From the NCBI GenBank assembly GCA_017484285.1, contig JAFUTH010000006.1:330075-394074 (forward strand): a DNA stretch of 64,000 nt, read 5' to 3'. Source of the stretch: Treponema sp. (GTDB lineage Bacteria; Spirochaetota; Spirochaetia; Treponematales; Treponemataceae). The position numbers and the translations under genes were made by a program. Position 1 is the first letter of the stretch; the number at the start of each line of letters is the position of its first letter. The notes below the pieces were generated by a model. That model saw only the letters and a list, made by a program, of their open reading frames with translations, searched no databases and was not told where the DNA came from. Of this stretch, positions 8,014 to 17,230 are shown one piece after another.

Positions 8014-8460
8014 CTATTCAGTCAAAATTTTGATGACTTCAGCTTTGTCCTGAGTGTTCAAGATTTGCGCGCGTTTTTCGGCGCTCTTGAAAAGAAGGCT
8101 TACTTCTGCCAAGAACTGAAGATGCGGACCGGTTTTGTTAATCGGTGAAAGTGTCATGATGAAAATGCGACATGGTTCCTGATCCAAAGAATCGAAATCG
8201 ACCGGATTGTCAGAAATACCAATACATGCAACCAAATCAGCGACAGTGTCAGTTTTGCCGTGCGGAATAGCGATTCCGTGCTTCATGCCCGTAGACATTT
8301 TGCGTTCGCGGTCAAGGACACATTCGCGAGCCGTAGCCTTGTCTGCTACTTTTCCAGCCTTGATAAGAATATCGAGCATCTCATCGATAATCTCCTCTTT
8401 TGATTTACCTTTGAGATGCAATTCTACTGTGTCAGGGGTCAATACTGTTTTTAAGTCCAT
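8014..8460 (-). CDS. ptsN: PTS IIA domain protein, EIIA-Ntr/fructose type
   Basis: A single 148-residue PTS EIIA type-2 domain. The phosphorylated His is in HGIAIPHGKT (about residue 67), and the downstream segment TLSPINKTGPHLQFLAEVS is typical. Standing alone without IIB or IIC domains, it fits a regulatory PtsN-like protein taking phosphate from HPr or NPr rather than a sugar transporter. ATG 8460 is 6 bases after TACACT on the minus strand, with no Shine-Dalgarno site. The symbol is by similarity only. Confidence 0.85.
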   Translation of the reverse strand: MDLKTVLTPDTVELHLKGKSKEEIIDEMLDILIKAGKVADKATARECVLDRERKMSTGMKHGIAIPHGKTDTVADLVACIGISDNPVDFDSLDQEPCRIFIMTLSPINKTGPHLQFLAEVSLLFKSAEKRAQILNTQDKAEVIKILTE

Positions 8461-8466
8461 GCATAA

Positions 8467-8472
8467 AGTGTA
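8467..8472 (-). promoter_or_regulatory. -10 hexamer, leaderless type
   Basis: TACACT on the minus strand, 6 bases from ATG 8460; no TG extension. Confidence 0.45.
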
Positions 8473-8529
8473 AATTTCATTAAGGCAAAAGTCAAGTAAA
8501 AAAAGCTATCATCAGACCGTTTTTTTCGA

Positions 8530-8535
8530 TATACT
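8530..8535 (+). promoter_or_regulatory. -10 hexamer, leaderless type
   Basis: TATACT, then six bases, then ATG 8542. Confidence 0.55.
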
Positions 8536-8541
8536 ACTGCC

Positions 8542-8952
8542 ATGAATTCAATCGATAAATTTCTCTCAGACATTCAAAAAACACTCAAATATGACCGTGC
8601 GAACAACGGCGGGCACTACGACGCCGCACGCGCGTGCACGCAAATTGCAAAACTCTTTGCGAGCAACAACCGTCATTTAGGCGCGCTCGCCGTCTCAATC
8701 AGCGATTACTGGCTCAACACCTACATTTTGCAGTCAGAAGATGTGGCACAGGAGCCAAGCGAACAGAATATCGAGCGAATCAAGGCGTTTCAGAACTTCT
8801 GTGACAGCGCCGAAGACGAAGATTATTCTGTCTTAACGAGCGACGACTGGGAAACCTTGCGTGATTTCGTTGACGATGAAGCCGAAACACTCGACTTGGA
8901 TTCTCTTCAAAACATGATGAGCATAATCCTCGCAAACGGCGCGCTATCGTAA
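8542..8952 (+). CDS. Hypothetical acidic protein
   Basis: 136 residues, soluble and strongly acidic toward the C-terminus, mostly helical in appearance. It has no recognised motif. The start is supported by the TATACT hexamer 6 bases upstream. It precedes a PflA-like radical SAM gene on the same strand by 29 bases, so the two may be co-transcribed. Function unknown. Confidence 0.6.
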   Translation: MNSIDKFLSDIQKTLKYDRANNGGHYDAARACTQIAKLFASNNRHLGALAVSISDYWLNTYILQSEDVAQEPSEQNIERIKAFQNFCDSAEDEDYSVLTSDDWETLRDFVDDEAETLDLDSLQNMMSIILANGALS

Positions 8953-8981
8953 TTTTTGACGCGGATGAGCGCTACACGCAG

Positions 8982-9989
8982 ATGGAAAAACTTTACGAAA
9001 ACTGCCGCCAGTGCCCCCGGAATTGCGGCGTAAACAGGAATTCTTCTCTCGGATTTTGCAAAGAGCCTTCTGACATTCGAATTGCCGTCGCCTGCCTACA
9101 TTTTGGCGAAGAACCGCTCATCACCGTGCATGGCGGAAGCGGCACGATTTTTTTGACGGGCTGCAATTTGCGCTGCGCGTTCTGCCAGAATTACCAAATC
9201 AGCCAGCAGGGCATGGGAGCAAGCATCTCAAAAGAAGAATTCGCCGAAATCTGCCTCAAACTTGAAGAAGCGGGAGCGGAAAATATCAATTTAGTCACGG
9301 GAAGCCACCACATTCCCGCGCTCGCAGAGGGTCTTTCCGAAGCAAAAAAACGCGGACTCTCGATTCCCATCTGCTGGAACTCAAGCGGCTACGACTCGGT
9401 TGAGTCTTTAAAACTGCTCGAAGGTCTCGTGACAATTTGGCTTCCCGACCTCAAAACTCTCAGCTCAGAACTTTCATCATCTCTCTGTGCCGCAAGCGAC
9501 TACCCCGAAAAAGCAAAAGAAGCGATTTCATGGATGATTGCGCACAACCCCTTAAAACTCACCACGGTCAAAAAAGAAATAGATGGCAAAATCGTCGAAA
9601 AAGACAAAATCGTACAGGGCGTGATTGTACGCCACCTCTTTTTGCCGGGAAAATTCTTTGAGACCGCAGATGTGCTCGAATGGCTCAAGCAAAACGCGAA
9701 CGGAAAAGCAATCATCTCGCTCATGAGCCAGTACACGCCCGTTCCGTTCAAAGACACGCCAGAAAATCTCGCCACGCGAAAAAAAGCGCTCTCTTCTATT
9801 GAGAACCGATTGGTCAACGAAAGCGAGGACAGAGATTTGCGAGACTTAATCGAAGCCTACGATTTTGACTATCTCTTTTATCAAGACTTGTGCGCCGACA
9901 CCGAATGGTTGCCTGATTTTGAAAGGAAACAACCGTTCAGCTACAAGCTGGCAAAACCAATCTGGCATTGGAAATACGGCTGGTGCTAA
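8982..9989 (+). CDS. Radical SAM protein, PflA-like (COG1313 type)
   Basis: 335 residues. It opens with a Cys-rich NCRQCPRNCGVNR segment, then GFCKE, and carries the radical SAM cluster motif CNLRCAFC near residues 64-71. This N-terminal pattern is typical of the uncharacterised PflA-related family found widely in anaerobes. It is distinct from the true pflA at 5114 (different N-terminus, no PFL gene nearby), so its target is unknown and may be another glycyl-radical or methyl-transfer reaction. The most likely start is ATG 8982. Confidence 0.85.
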   Translation: MEKLYENCRQCPRNCGVNRNSSLGFCKEPSDIRIAVACLHFGEEPLITVHGGSGTIFLTGCNLRCAFCQNYQISQQGMGASISKEEFAEICLKLEEAGAENINLVTGSHHIPALAEGLSEAKKRGLSIPICWNSSGYDSVESLKLLEGLVTIWLPDLKTLSSELSSSLCAASDYPEKAKEAISWMIAHNPLKLTTVKKEIDGKIVEKDKIVQGVIVRHLFLPGKFFETADVLEWLKQNANGKAIISLMSQYTPVPFKDTPENLATRKKALSSIENRLVNESEDRDLRDLIEAYDFDYLFYQDLCADTEWLPDFERKQPFSYKLAKPIWHWKYGWC

Positions 9990-10015
9990 ATTTTATTTTT
10001 CTTTCGGCGATTCTG

Positions 10016-10024
10016 TGATATACT
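10016..10024 (+). promoter_or_regulatory. Extended -10 promoter of malQ, leaderless type
   Basis: TGA TATACT, then six bases, then ATG 10031. The clearest leaderless arrangement in the window. Confidence 0.7.
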
Positions 10025-10030
10025 TAAAAT

Positions 10031-12109
10031 ATGATTGAAAACAAAACAGGCGTTGCCGTGCCGCTTTCTGCGTTGCGCACCGAATCGGCTCCCGTTATCG
10101 GAGAATTCTCTTCACTCATTGAATTCGCAGATTTTGCAAAAAAGGCGGGGCTGTCGCTCATTCAGTTGCTTCCCGTCCTCGACACGGGCACGCAAAGTTC
10201 CCCGTACAGCTCGCTTTCGGCATTCGCGCTCCACCCCATGTACATCACGCTCTCTGAAATCGACTACTTTAAGCCATGCTACGACAAGGACACAAGTTTT
10301 AGGAGAACATACGATTTGTTTCTCCAGCACAAAAAAGACGAGCGCTTTGATTACGGTTTTGTTACGACTACAAAAGATTATCTGCTCAGGCGAATGTTCG
10401 CAGTTCTCTCAAACACAACGCATCCCACAAAGTTTAAAGAAATGTTCGACCGGTTGCTTTCGTTCATCAAAGAAAACGAAGACTGGCTTCCCTACTATTG
10501 CGTGTACAAGCATTTTAAGCAGCGATTTCTTCAAGCATCATGGAAACAATGGGAAAAAACGTTCCAGACGATGACAAAAGAAAAGATTTGGGAAATGTGG
10601 ACTGACAAAACGCTTGAGGCAGATTTGTACTATTACGCATGGGTGCAGTTCATCGCGTTCAAACAATTCAAAAAAGCCGCCGCCTATGTAAAATCTTTGG
10701 GAATCACGCTCAAGGGCGACCTTCCCATTCTCTTAAACGAAGACTCTTGCGATGCCTGGGCATTCGGCGAGGTCTTCAATCAAAAGATGCGGGCAGGCTC
10801 TCCCCCCGATGGCGACAATCCAAGAGGTCAGAACTGGGGCTTTCCCTGCTACGACTTCGCAAAACAAGAAAAAAACGATTTTGCATGGTGGCGACGAAGA
10901 ATCAACATTGCCGCGCAATTCTTTGGCGCGTATCGTCTCGACCACATTCCGGGCTTTTTCCGCCTTTGGACGATTCCTGACGGCGAGCTGACGGCGGAGA
11001 TGGGGCACACCGAGCCATACGCCGCACTCACCGAGGCTCAGCTTGCAAAAGCGGGCTTTTCAAAAGAGCGAATCCGCTGGCTCAGTCAGCCGCACATTCC
11101 GACCGAAGATTTTATCCGCTTGGTCGGAAATCCAAACACGACGCGCGAAATCCTGAGTCTGCTCTGCGAGCGAATCGGACGCGAAGAACTGTGGCTGTTC
11201 AAGCCCTCGGTAAAATCAGAAATCGACATCAAAAAAATAAATCTCGACAAATACAACATCGACGTTTCGATTCAATTCGAGATTTTCAGACGACTCGGCT
11301 GGTGGTGGAAAAACCGCACTTTGCTTGAAGTCGCCAAAAACAAATTCGTTCCGCTTTATAAATACGGCGAGTCGCGCGCATGGGCAACGCTTTCAGACGC
11401 AGAAAAAGCAACGCTTCAGGAACTTTTTACTGAAAACGCAAAAAAACAAGAAAAACTCTGGCAAAAACAAGCCGAAAAAATCTTTTCCGCGCTCACGAAT
11501 GAATCCGACATGGTTGCGTGCGGCGAAGATTTAGGAGTTTTCATCCCCTGCATGGAAAAAGTGCTCGACGAATTCGGCATTCTCGGCTTAAAAGTATTCC
11601 GCTGGTGCCGTGACTGGGATAAGCCCTACAAGCCGTACATCGATATTCGCACGTTCCGCCGATTGAGCGTTGCCACAACAAGCGTGCACGATTCTTCAAC
11701 CTTGCGCGAACGGTACGAAGAAGAAATGAAGCACTGCCCGTTTGATTCTAAAACACTTCATGCAAACATTTTCTTTGGCGAAGTGCCCTCTGATCATGCA
11801 GAATCAAGCTCGCTTATTGCGCCCGATGTGGAATTTCCGAAAGAATTCAGTCCGTCTGTCGCTCAGATGCTGCTTGAGACCTACGCAAAAACGAGCGGCG
11901 CTTGGTATATTCCGCCCCTGCAAGATTGGCTCTATCTCGACGCAAAATATTACGGCGCGGACGCGAAACAGGAGCGAATCAACATTCCGGGCACGGTTTC
12001 CGCATTCAACTGGACGTGGCGCATGTGCGTCCCAGTTGAAAAACTGAGCGCGAATTCCAAACTGATTGGAAAAATCAAAAGAATCACAGAGATTCATGAT
12101 ACACAATAA
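10031..12109 (+). CDS. malQ: 4-alpha-glucanotransferase (GH77)
   Basis: A 692-residue amylomaltase that moves alpha-1,4-glucan segments between acceptors, used in maltodextrin and glycogen breakdown. The catalytic set is visible: nucleophile Asp in AYRLDHIPG (about 304), acid/base Glu in ACGEDLGV (about 499) and the third Asp in TSVHDSSTL. An early SSPYSSLSAFALHPMY segment is also characteristic. It is cytoplasmic, with no signal peptide. The length and an insertion between the first and second catalytic residues recall the plant DPE2-type branch without starch-binding domains. It is followed closely by a GH13 gene, suggesting a joint role in internal glucan metabolism. Confidence 0.93.
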   Translation: MIENKTGVAVPLSALRTESAPVIGEFSSLIEFADFAKKAGLSLIQLLPVLDTGTQSSPYSSLSAFALHPMYITLSEIDYFKPCYDKDTSFRRTYDLFLQHKKDERFDYGFVTTTKDYLLRRMFAVLSNTTHPTKFKEMFDRLLSFIKENEDWLPYYCVYKHFKQRFLQASWKQWEKTFQTMTKEKIWEMWTDKTLEADLYYYAWVQFIAFKQFKKAAAYVKSLGITLKGDLPILLNEDSCDAWAFGEVFNQKMRAGSPPDGDNPRGQNWGFPCYDFAKQEKNDFAWWRRRINIAAQFFGAYRLDHIPGFFRLWTIPDGELTAEMGHTEPYAALTEAQLAKAGFSKERIRWLSQPHIPTEDFIRLVGNPNTTREILSLLCERIGREELWLFKPSVKSEIDIKKINLDKYNIDVSIQFEIFRRLGWWWKNRTLLEVAKNKFVPLYKYGESRAWATLSDAEKATLQELFTENAKKQEKLWQKQAEKIFSALTNESDMVACGEDLGVFIPCMEKVLDEFGILGLKVFRWCRDWDKPYKPYIDIRTFRRLSVATTSVHDSSTLRERYEEEMKHCPFDSKTLHANIFFGEVPSDHAESSSLIAPDVEFPKEFSPSVAQMLLETYAKTSGAWYIPPLQDWLYLDAKYYGADAKQERINIPGTVSAFNWTWRMCVPVEKLSANSKLIGKIKRITEIHDTQ

Positions 12110-12136
12110 GTTTTTCGTGCATAGACGCTGAATTAG

Positions 12137-12145
12137 TGCTATAAT
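12137..12145 (+). promoter_or_regulatory. Extended -10 promoter of the GH13 gene
   Basis: TGC TATAAT, giving a leader of about 28 bases before ATG 12180. Confidence 0.6.
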
Positions 12146-12179
12146 TGATTCACTTTATATTCAGATTTTGGGGGCTTCG

Positions 12180-15100
12180 ATGACCTATTCATATAACGAA
12201 TTCCATATTTCAAAGGCAGTCCGTGACGAATGCAATTTTTCTCAGCAGCTTTTCTCTTCGACGGGAAATGTGATTATCGCGAATATCCGTGCGGTGCGTG
12301 ATTTTCAGACGCGATTTAACGAATACTTAATCCGCCACAACAAAACGCAGATTTCGGCGGGAACTTTGAACGCAATGGGCTTGCTCGACGAGATTTTCCA
12401 CCTTGCGTGCTACACCTACCGCCGCCAAAAATATCAGGACGCGTTTAAGGGCTTGCTTTCCACTCTGGAAGAATCGTTCGGAAAAGATGTCATTCACCAG
12501 ATGATTTTGGATTTCTGTGCTGAATTTCCGCCGACCGAAGTTTACAAAGGCAACATCTCTATCGAAGATTATTTGAATCTTGAACTCACGGAGCGCAAAA
12601 CGGGGCGCGTGCGAACGAACAAGGAGCAAACGCTTGAAGAGCTGATTATGCTCCACCTCGACAACGAAAATCCCGCGTTCAAGCCTTTTCTTTCGCTTTT
12701 TGATGATTCAAAGCTCGCCGCAAATCCAAAATGGGGCGCGATTTGGTCAGAAATTCAAGGCTACTTCAAAAAACTTCCCTATTGGGGCACTTTCGCTCAC
12801 GATTTGATTTCGTTCTTGCGCGAGCCGATTAACTATGCGCCCGACAATTTGCAGGAACAGCTCAACTATGTGCGCATTCACTGGGCGGATTTGCTCGTTC
12901 CGGGCGACGGTGAGGGCGAAGATTACTGGCTCCGTCGTCTTTTGAGCGGAAGCGACTTGCTTTCGGAAGAATGGAAACCCGCTTGGCACCCCACGAATGG
13001 CGGAAGCCCCGACATGTCTCCGCCGAACTACGATTATCTTTTGCGCGAATACGAGCGGTTTTCCGACGACAAAGAATGGATGCCGCGCGTCGTCCTTATG
13101 GCAAAAACGGTTCTCGTGTGGCTCTACCAGCTTTCAAAAAAATACGGTCGCGAAATCAACAGGCTCGACCAAATTCCAGATGAAGAACTCGATCTCCTCC
13201 GCGATGAAGGATTCACGGGTCTTTGGCTCATCGGTTTGTGGGAGCGAAGCCCTGCGAGCCGCACGATTAAGCAGATTTGCGGAAACCCAGAGGCGGCGGC
13301 TTCGGCATATTCTCTTGACGACTATGAAATTGCGTGGAACTTGGGCGGCTGGGACGCTCTGGCGAACTTGCGCACTCGGCTTTGGCAGAGAGGAATCAGA
13401 CTGGCCAGCGACATGGTTCCGAATCACACGGGCATGGACGCAAAATGGGTCGTTGAAAAGCCCGATTTGTTCGTTCAGCGGCGCGACAATCCCTTCCCAC
13501 AATACACTTACAACGGCGTGAATTTAAGCCATGACGGTCGCGTTGCAATCTATCTTGAAGACCACTACTACTCAAAAAATGACTGCGCGGTTTGTTTTAA
13601 GCGCGTTGACACGCAGACGGGCGACACGCGCTACATTTATCACGGAAATGACGGCACGGGTATGCCGTGGAACGATACGGCGCAAATTGACTTTTTGAAT
13701 CCCGTTGCCCGCGAAGAAGTCATGCAGAAAATTTTGCATGTGGCGCGGAATTTCCCGATTATCCGATTCGATGCGGCGATGGTTTTGGCAAAAAAGCACA
13801 TCAAGCGATTGTGGTACCCAGAGCCAGGAAAAGGCGGCGACATTGCCACACGAAGCGAGTTCGCGCTCACGGCACAGCAATTTGAAGACCGAATTCCGAA
13901 TGAATTCTGGCGTGAAGTCGTTGACTGTGTGGCAAAAGAAGTGCCCGACACGCTCCTTCTCGCCGAAGCGTTCTGGATGATGGAAGGCTACTTTACGCGC
14001 ACGCTCGGAATGCACCGCGTCTACAACTCTGCGTTCATGAACATGCTCAAAAAAGAAGAAAACTACAAATACCGCTCAACAGTCAAAAATACAATCAACT
14101 TTGACCCGCAGATTTTGAAGCGATATGTAAATTTCATGAACAACCCCGACGAAGAGACAGCTGTCGCACAGTTCGGAAAAGGCGACAAATATTTCGGCGT
14201 GTGTACGCTCATGGCGACAATGCCGGGTCTTCCCATGTTCGGTCACGGGCAAATCGAAGGCTTTGAAGAAAAGTACGGCATGGAATACACCCGCGCCTAC
14301 CGCGACGAAGAGCCCGACCAGTATCTCATTGACCGCCACAAGCGAGAGATTTTCCCGCTCCTCAAAAAACGCTATCTCTTTGCTGGGGTCGAGGATTTCT
14401 TGTTCTACGATGTGTGGGATAACGGCAGCGTGAACGAAAATGTGTTCGCCTATTCAAACCGTTGCGGAAATGAATATTCGGTCGTCTTCTACAACAACAA
14501 ATATGAACGCGCTTCGGGCTGGATTAAGCAGTCGTGCGAATATGCGGTCAAAACAGGAAGCGGCGAAAACGACAAAAAACTCGTCACGCGCTCAATTTCA
14601 GAAGGATTGGGCTTGTGGGGTGAAGACGACTTCTACATGATTTTCCGCGAAGACCGAAGCAATCTCTGGTATATCCGAAAATCAAAGGACATCTGCGAGC
14701 AAGGTATGTTCATCGCGTTGAACGGCTTTGAAACGCAGATTTTCATGGACATCCGCCAAGAAAAAGACACCGACGGCTCTCTAAAAGAACTCCACGACTT
14801 CTTGAACGGCAAGGGCACTTCCGACCTTCACACCGCATGGCAGGAACTCCACTACAAAAAATTGTATCAGGCGTTCCAAAATGTGGTTTCAGCGGAACTC
14901 TGCTCGTCACTCGGCACACTCCTCATGAGCGCAAAAGAACTCAAAGCGGCTGACTTGAAGAAAGCAACGGCGGCAAGCGTAAAGAAACTGATTGAAAAAC
15001 CGCTCGCCTATTTCTACGAAGTCTCAAATGAATTCGCCGAAAAAGAATCGATTGAAGAACAGAAAGCACGCATCGCGCAGAAAATTTCCGACATCGAGAA

Positions 15101-15842
15101 AAAGATTGCGGAAGAAAAAGCACGGCTTGAAGCACTCGAAGAAGTGAAAGCAAACGCAATTCTTTCTGATTCAAAGAAAAAATCGAAGGCGGTTGAGTCT
15201 GTCGAAAGTGCCAAAAAGAAAGCTCCTGCAAAAGCGAAATCTCTTTCTTCTCCGTTGCTCGTCTCGCTTGAAAAGGAACTTGCCGAAGCGAAAAAGGAAA
15301 AGCCAAGCTTCACCAAAATCGCGCTTCCGAAGTCGCTTGCGTTCCCGAAGAGCGCAAAAGTCACGCTCGACGACGCGTATTTGTATATTTTCAGTGCGTT
15401 TGCGCCGCTCGCCGAAACAGGCTTTGCGCGAAAGTGGAGCTTGCAGCGAAAAATCGCGGAATTCACGGGGAACACCAAAATCGGCGACATGCTTTCCTAC
15501 AATTTCTTCGACCGAGCCTTTGCGCTCGCAGAGGGAGAACAGCCCAAACTCACGGAAGCATCTTCAAAAGCAGACTTGCTTCTTATTGCACAAAAGCTCG
15601 CCGATTCAAACGACTCATGGCTTTTGGTCGGGGCAAATGAATACGACGGCATAAAATGGTTCAACAAAGAGAAGATGGAAGGAAGCCTTGCGCTTTACAA
15701 AGCACTTCTCTCGCTGAACGCAAGCACGGCAAAACAGACTGCGATTGACGCACTCTTCAAGAAACTGAACGCGGCACAAAAAAAAGCCGAATACAAGTGC
15801 GAAGCGTTTGTCGCTCAGTTTGTGCCAAAGAAGAAGAAATAG
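12180..15842 (+). CDS. Very large cytoplasmic GH13 family protein
   Basis: 1220 residues, no signal peptide. An all-alpha-looking N-terminal region of about 300 residues precedes a GH13 alpha-amylase-type barrel. That barrel contains the DEGFTGLWLIGLWERSP and SDMVPNHTGMD segments, the nucleophile Asp in IIRFDAAM (about 531) and the acid Glu in LLLAEAFW (about 596). After about residue 850 comes an unusual tail: a Lys/Glu/Ala-rich coiled-coil stretch (about 960-1060), then another helical domain. The start is ATG 12180 with GGGGG just upstream; TTG 12168 is an alternative. It sits after malQ, so an intracellular glucan hydrolase or transferase role is likely, but the exact activity cannot be read from sequence. 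Confidence 0.85.
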   Translation: MTYSYNEFHISKAVRDECNFSQQLFSSTGNVIIANIRAVRDFQTRFNEYLIRHNKTQISAGTLNAMGLLDEIFHLACYTYRRQKYQDAFKGLLSTLEESFGKDVIHQMILDFCAEFPPTEVYKGNISIEDYLNLELTERKTGRVRTNKEQTLEELIMLHLDNENPAFKPFLSLFDDSKLAANPKWGAIWSEIQGYFKKLPYWGTFAHDLISFLREPINYAPDNLQEQLNYVRIHWADLLVPGDGEGEDYWLRRLLSGSDLLSEEWKPAWHPTNGGSPDMSPPNYDYLLREYERFSDDKEWMPRVVLMAKTVLVWLYQLSKKYGREINRLDQIPDEELDLLRDEGFTGLWLIGLWERSPASRTIKQICGNPEAAASAYSLDDYEIAWNLGGWDALANLRTRLWQRGIRLASDMVPNHTGMDAKWVVEKPDLFVQRRDNPFPQYTYNGVNLSHDGRVAIYLEDHYYSKNDCAVCFKRVDTQTGDTRYIYHGNDGTGMPWNDTAQIDFLNPVAREEVMQKILHVARNFPIIRFDAAMVLAKKHIKRLWYPEPGKGGDIATRSEFALTAQQFEDRIPNEFWREVVDCVAKEVPDTLLLAEAFWMMEGYFTRTLGMHRVYNSAFMNMLKKEENYKYRSTVKNTINFDPQILKRYVNFMNNPDEETAVAQFGKGDKYFGVCTLMATMPGLPMFGHGQIEGFEEKYGMEYTRAYRDEEPDQYLIDRHKREIFPLLKKRYLFAGVEDFLFYDVWDNGSVNENVFAYSNRCGNEYSVVFYNNKYERASGWIKQSCEYAVKTGSGENDKKLVTRSISEGLGLWGEDDFYMIFREDRSNLWYIRKSKDICEQGMFIALNGFETQIFMDIRQEKDTDGSLKELHDFLNGKGTSDLHTAWQELHYKKLYQAFQNVVSAELCSSLGTLLMSAKELKAADLKKATAASVKKLIEKPLAYFYEVSNEFAEKESIEEQKARIAQKISDIEKKIAEEKARLEALEEVKANAILSDSKKKSKAVESVESAKKKAPAKAKSLSSPLLVSLEKELAEAKKEKPSFTKIALPKSLAFPKSAKVTLDDAYLYIFSAFAPLAETGFARKWSLQRKIAEFTGNTKIGDMLSYNFFDRAFALAEGEQPKLTEASSKADLLLIAQKLADSNDSWLLVGANEYDGIKWFNKEKMEGSLALYKALLSLNASTAKQTAIDALFKKLNAAQKKAEYKCEAFVAQFVPKKKK

Positions 15843-15850
15843 CACATCAC

Positions 15851-15903
15851 AAAAAAACAAACCCGAATCCCTTTAAAGCAAAGCGATTCGGGTTCTTTTT
15901 TTT
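15851..15903 (+). terminator. Terminator after the GH13 gene
   Basis: The stem AACCCGAATC/GATTCGGGTT is followed by a T-run (15895-15903). Confidence 0.85.
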
Positions 15904-15928
15904 ATAAAGCGCCGCTAAGCGTGTGTGT

Positions 15929-17092
15929 TTAGAGCGATTCGGTGAGAATCTGCACCAAGTCGTCCTCTTTGAGCGGAGCCCATGCGTTTTCAAGCCCCTC
16001 GTTCACGGCGATGTGATGCGCCATCTCCTTGATGCGGCTGTCGTCGATGCCCACGTCTTTTAAGTGCATCGGGATTCCGATTGACTCAAAGAACTGGTAG
16101 GTCGCTTCGATTGCCTTGACAGCAATCTCCATCTTATCGAGCGAAGCGTCGATGCCGAACACGTTCACGCCGTATTTTACGAAACGTCCGACCGTCTTTT
16201 CGTTCAGAATATACTTCATCCACCGCGGCGTGATGATTGCCAAGCCCTCGCCGTGCGTGATGTCGTAGTAAGCGCTCAGCGCGTGCTCGATGCCGTGGCA
16301 CGGCCAGCCGGACGGACTGTTTCCGAGCGAGTAGATTCCGTTGCAGCCGTAGGTGCAGGCAAGCATGAGCTCGGCGCGCGCACGGTAGTCGTTCGGGTTC
16401 TGCAAGGCAACGCGGGTATTCTCCATGAGGCTCTTCAACGCCGCTTCCATAAAACCGTCATTCAAGAGCGTGGAGTCCGCCACGAAATACTGCTCAATGA
16501 TGTGGTTCATCGCGTCCGCACAGCCCGCCGCCGTCTGCTTCTTTGAGACGGAGAACGTATAGGTGGGGTCGAGGATTGAGCAGACCGGGTACAAATGTGG
16601 ATCCATGTAGCCGATTTTGTCGTTCGTCTCGGTGCGCGAGATAACACCGCCACAGTCGTATTCGCTTCCCGTCGCCGCGAGCGTGAGGATGTCCACAATC
16701 GGGAGCGCGGCTTTTGCCTTCACTTTGTACGAAATCAAATCCCACGGGTCGCCGTCGTAGCATGCGCCCGCCGCAATCGCCTTTGAGCAGTCGAGCACGC
16801 TTCCGCCGCCCACGGAGAGAATCACGTCAATCTTCTGTTCCTTGCAGATTTTTACGCCGTCAAGCACCGACGGGTCGTATTTGGGATTAGGCTGAATTCC
16901 CGAAAGCTCGTAAATCTCAAAACCGTTGAGCAGTTCCTTTACCTTGTCGTACAGCCCGATTTTTTTGATTGAGCCGCCACCATACGTGAGCAAGATTTTC
17001 TTTCCGAGCGGAGCCATGACCGCCGGAAGATTCTTAACCGCACCCTCGCCAAAAATGAGGCGTGTGGGTGTCATGTAGTCAAAATTTTGCAT
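15929..17092 (-). CDS. Iron-containing alcohol dehydrogenase, YqhD/butanol dehydrogenase type
   Basis: 387 residues. An NAD(P)-binding GGGSVLDCSKAIA motif precedes the metal-binding half, with CADAMNHIIEQ and WPCHGIEHALSAYYDITHGEG supplying the Asp and His ligands. This group reduces aldehydes to alcohols with NADPH, helping dispose of reductant in fermentation. AGGAG stands upstream of the ATG at 17092. It is downstream of thrC on the same strand after a 138-base gap containing hairpins, so it is probably transcribed separately. Confidence 0.9.
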   Translation of the reverse strand: MQNFDYMTPTRLIFGEGAVKNLPAVMAPLGKKILLTYGGGSIKKIGLYDKVKELLNGFEIYELSGIQPNPKYDPSVLDGVKICKEQKIDVILSVGGGSVLDCSKAIAAGACYDGDPWDLISYKVKAKAALPIVDILTLAATGSEYDCGGVISRTETNDKIGYMDPHLYPVCSILDPTYTFSVSKKQTAAGCADAMNHIIEQYFVADSTLLNDGFMEAALKSLMENTRVALQNPNDYRARAELMLACTYGCNGIYSLGNSPSGWPCHGIEHALSAYYDITHGEGLAIITPRWMKYILNEKTVGRFVKYGVNVFGIDASLDKMEIAVKAIEATYQFFESIGIPMHLKDVGIDDSRIKEMAHHIAVNEGLENAWAPLKEDDLVQILTESL

Positions 17093-17230
17093 GTGTGCAT
17101 CTCCTAAAAAAAAGTGTCACTATAAATATACATCTAGAAATGCAATTTCGTACAATAAAAAATTCGCAATCTGCCATGCGTTTGGAGCATGGTCGCCTCG
17201 GCGCATACTCGCAATGCGCAAAGAAGATTT

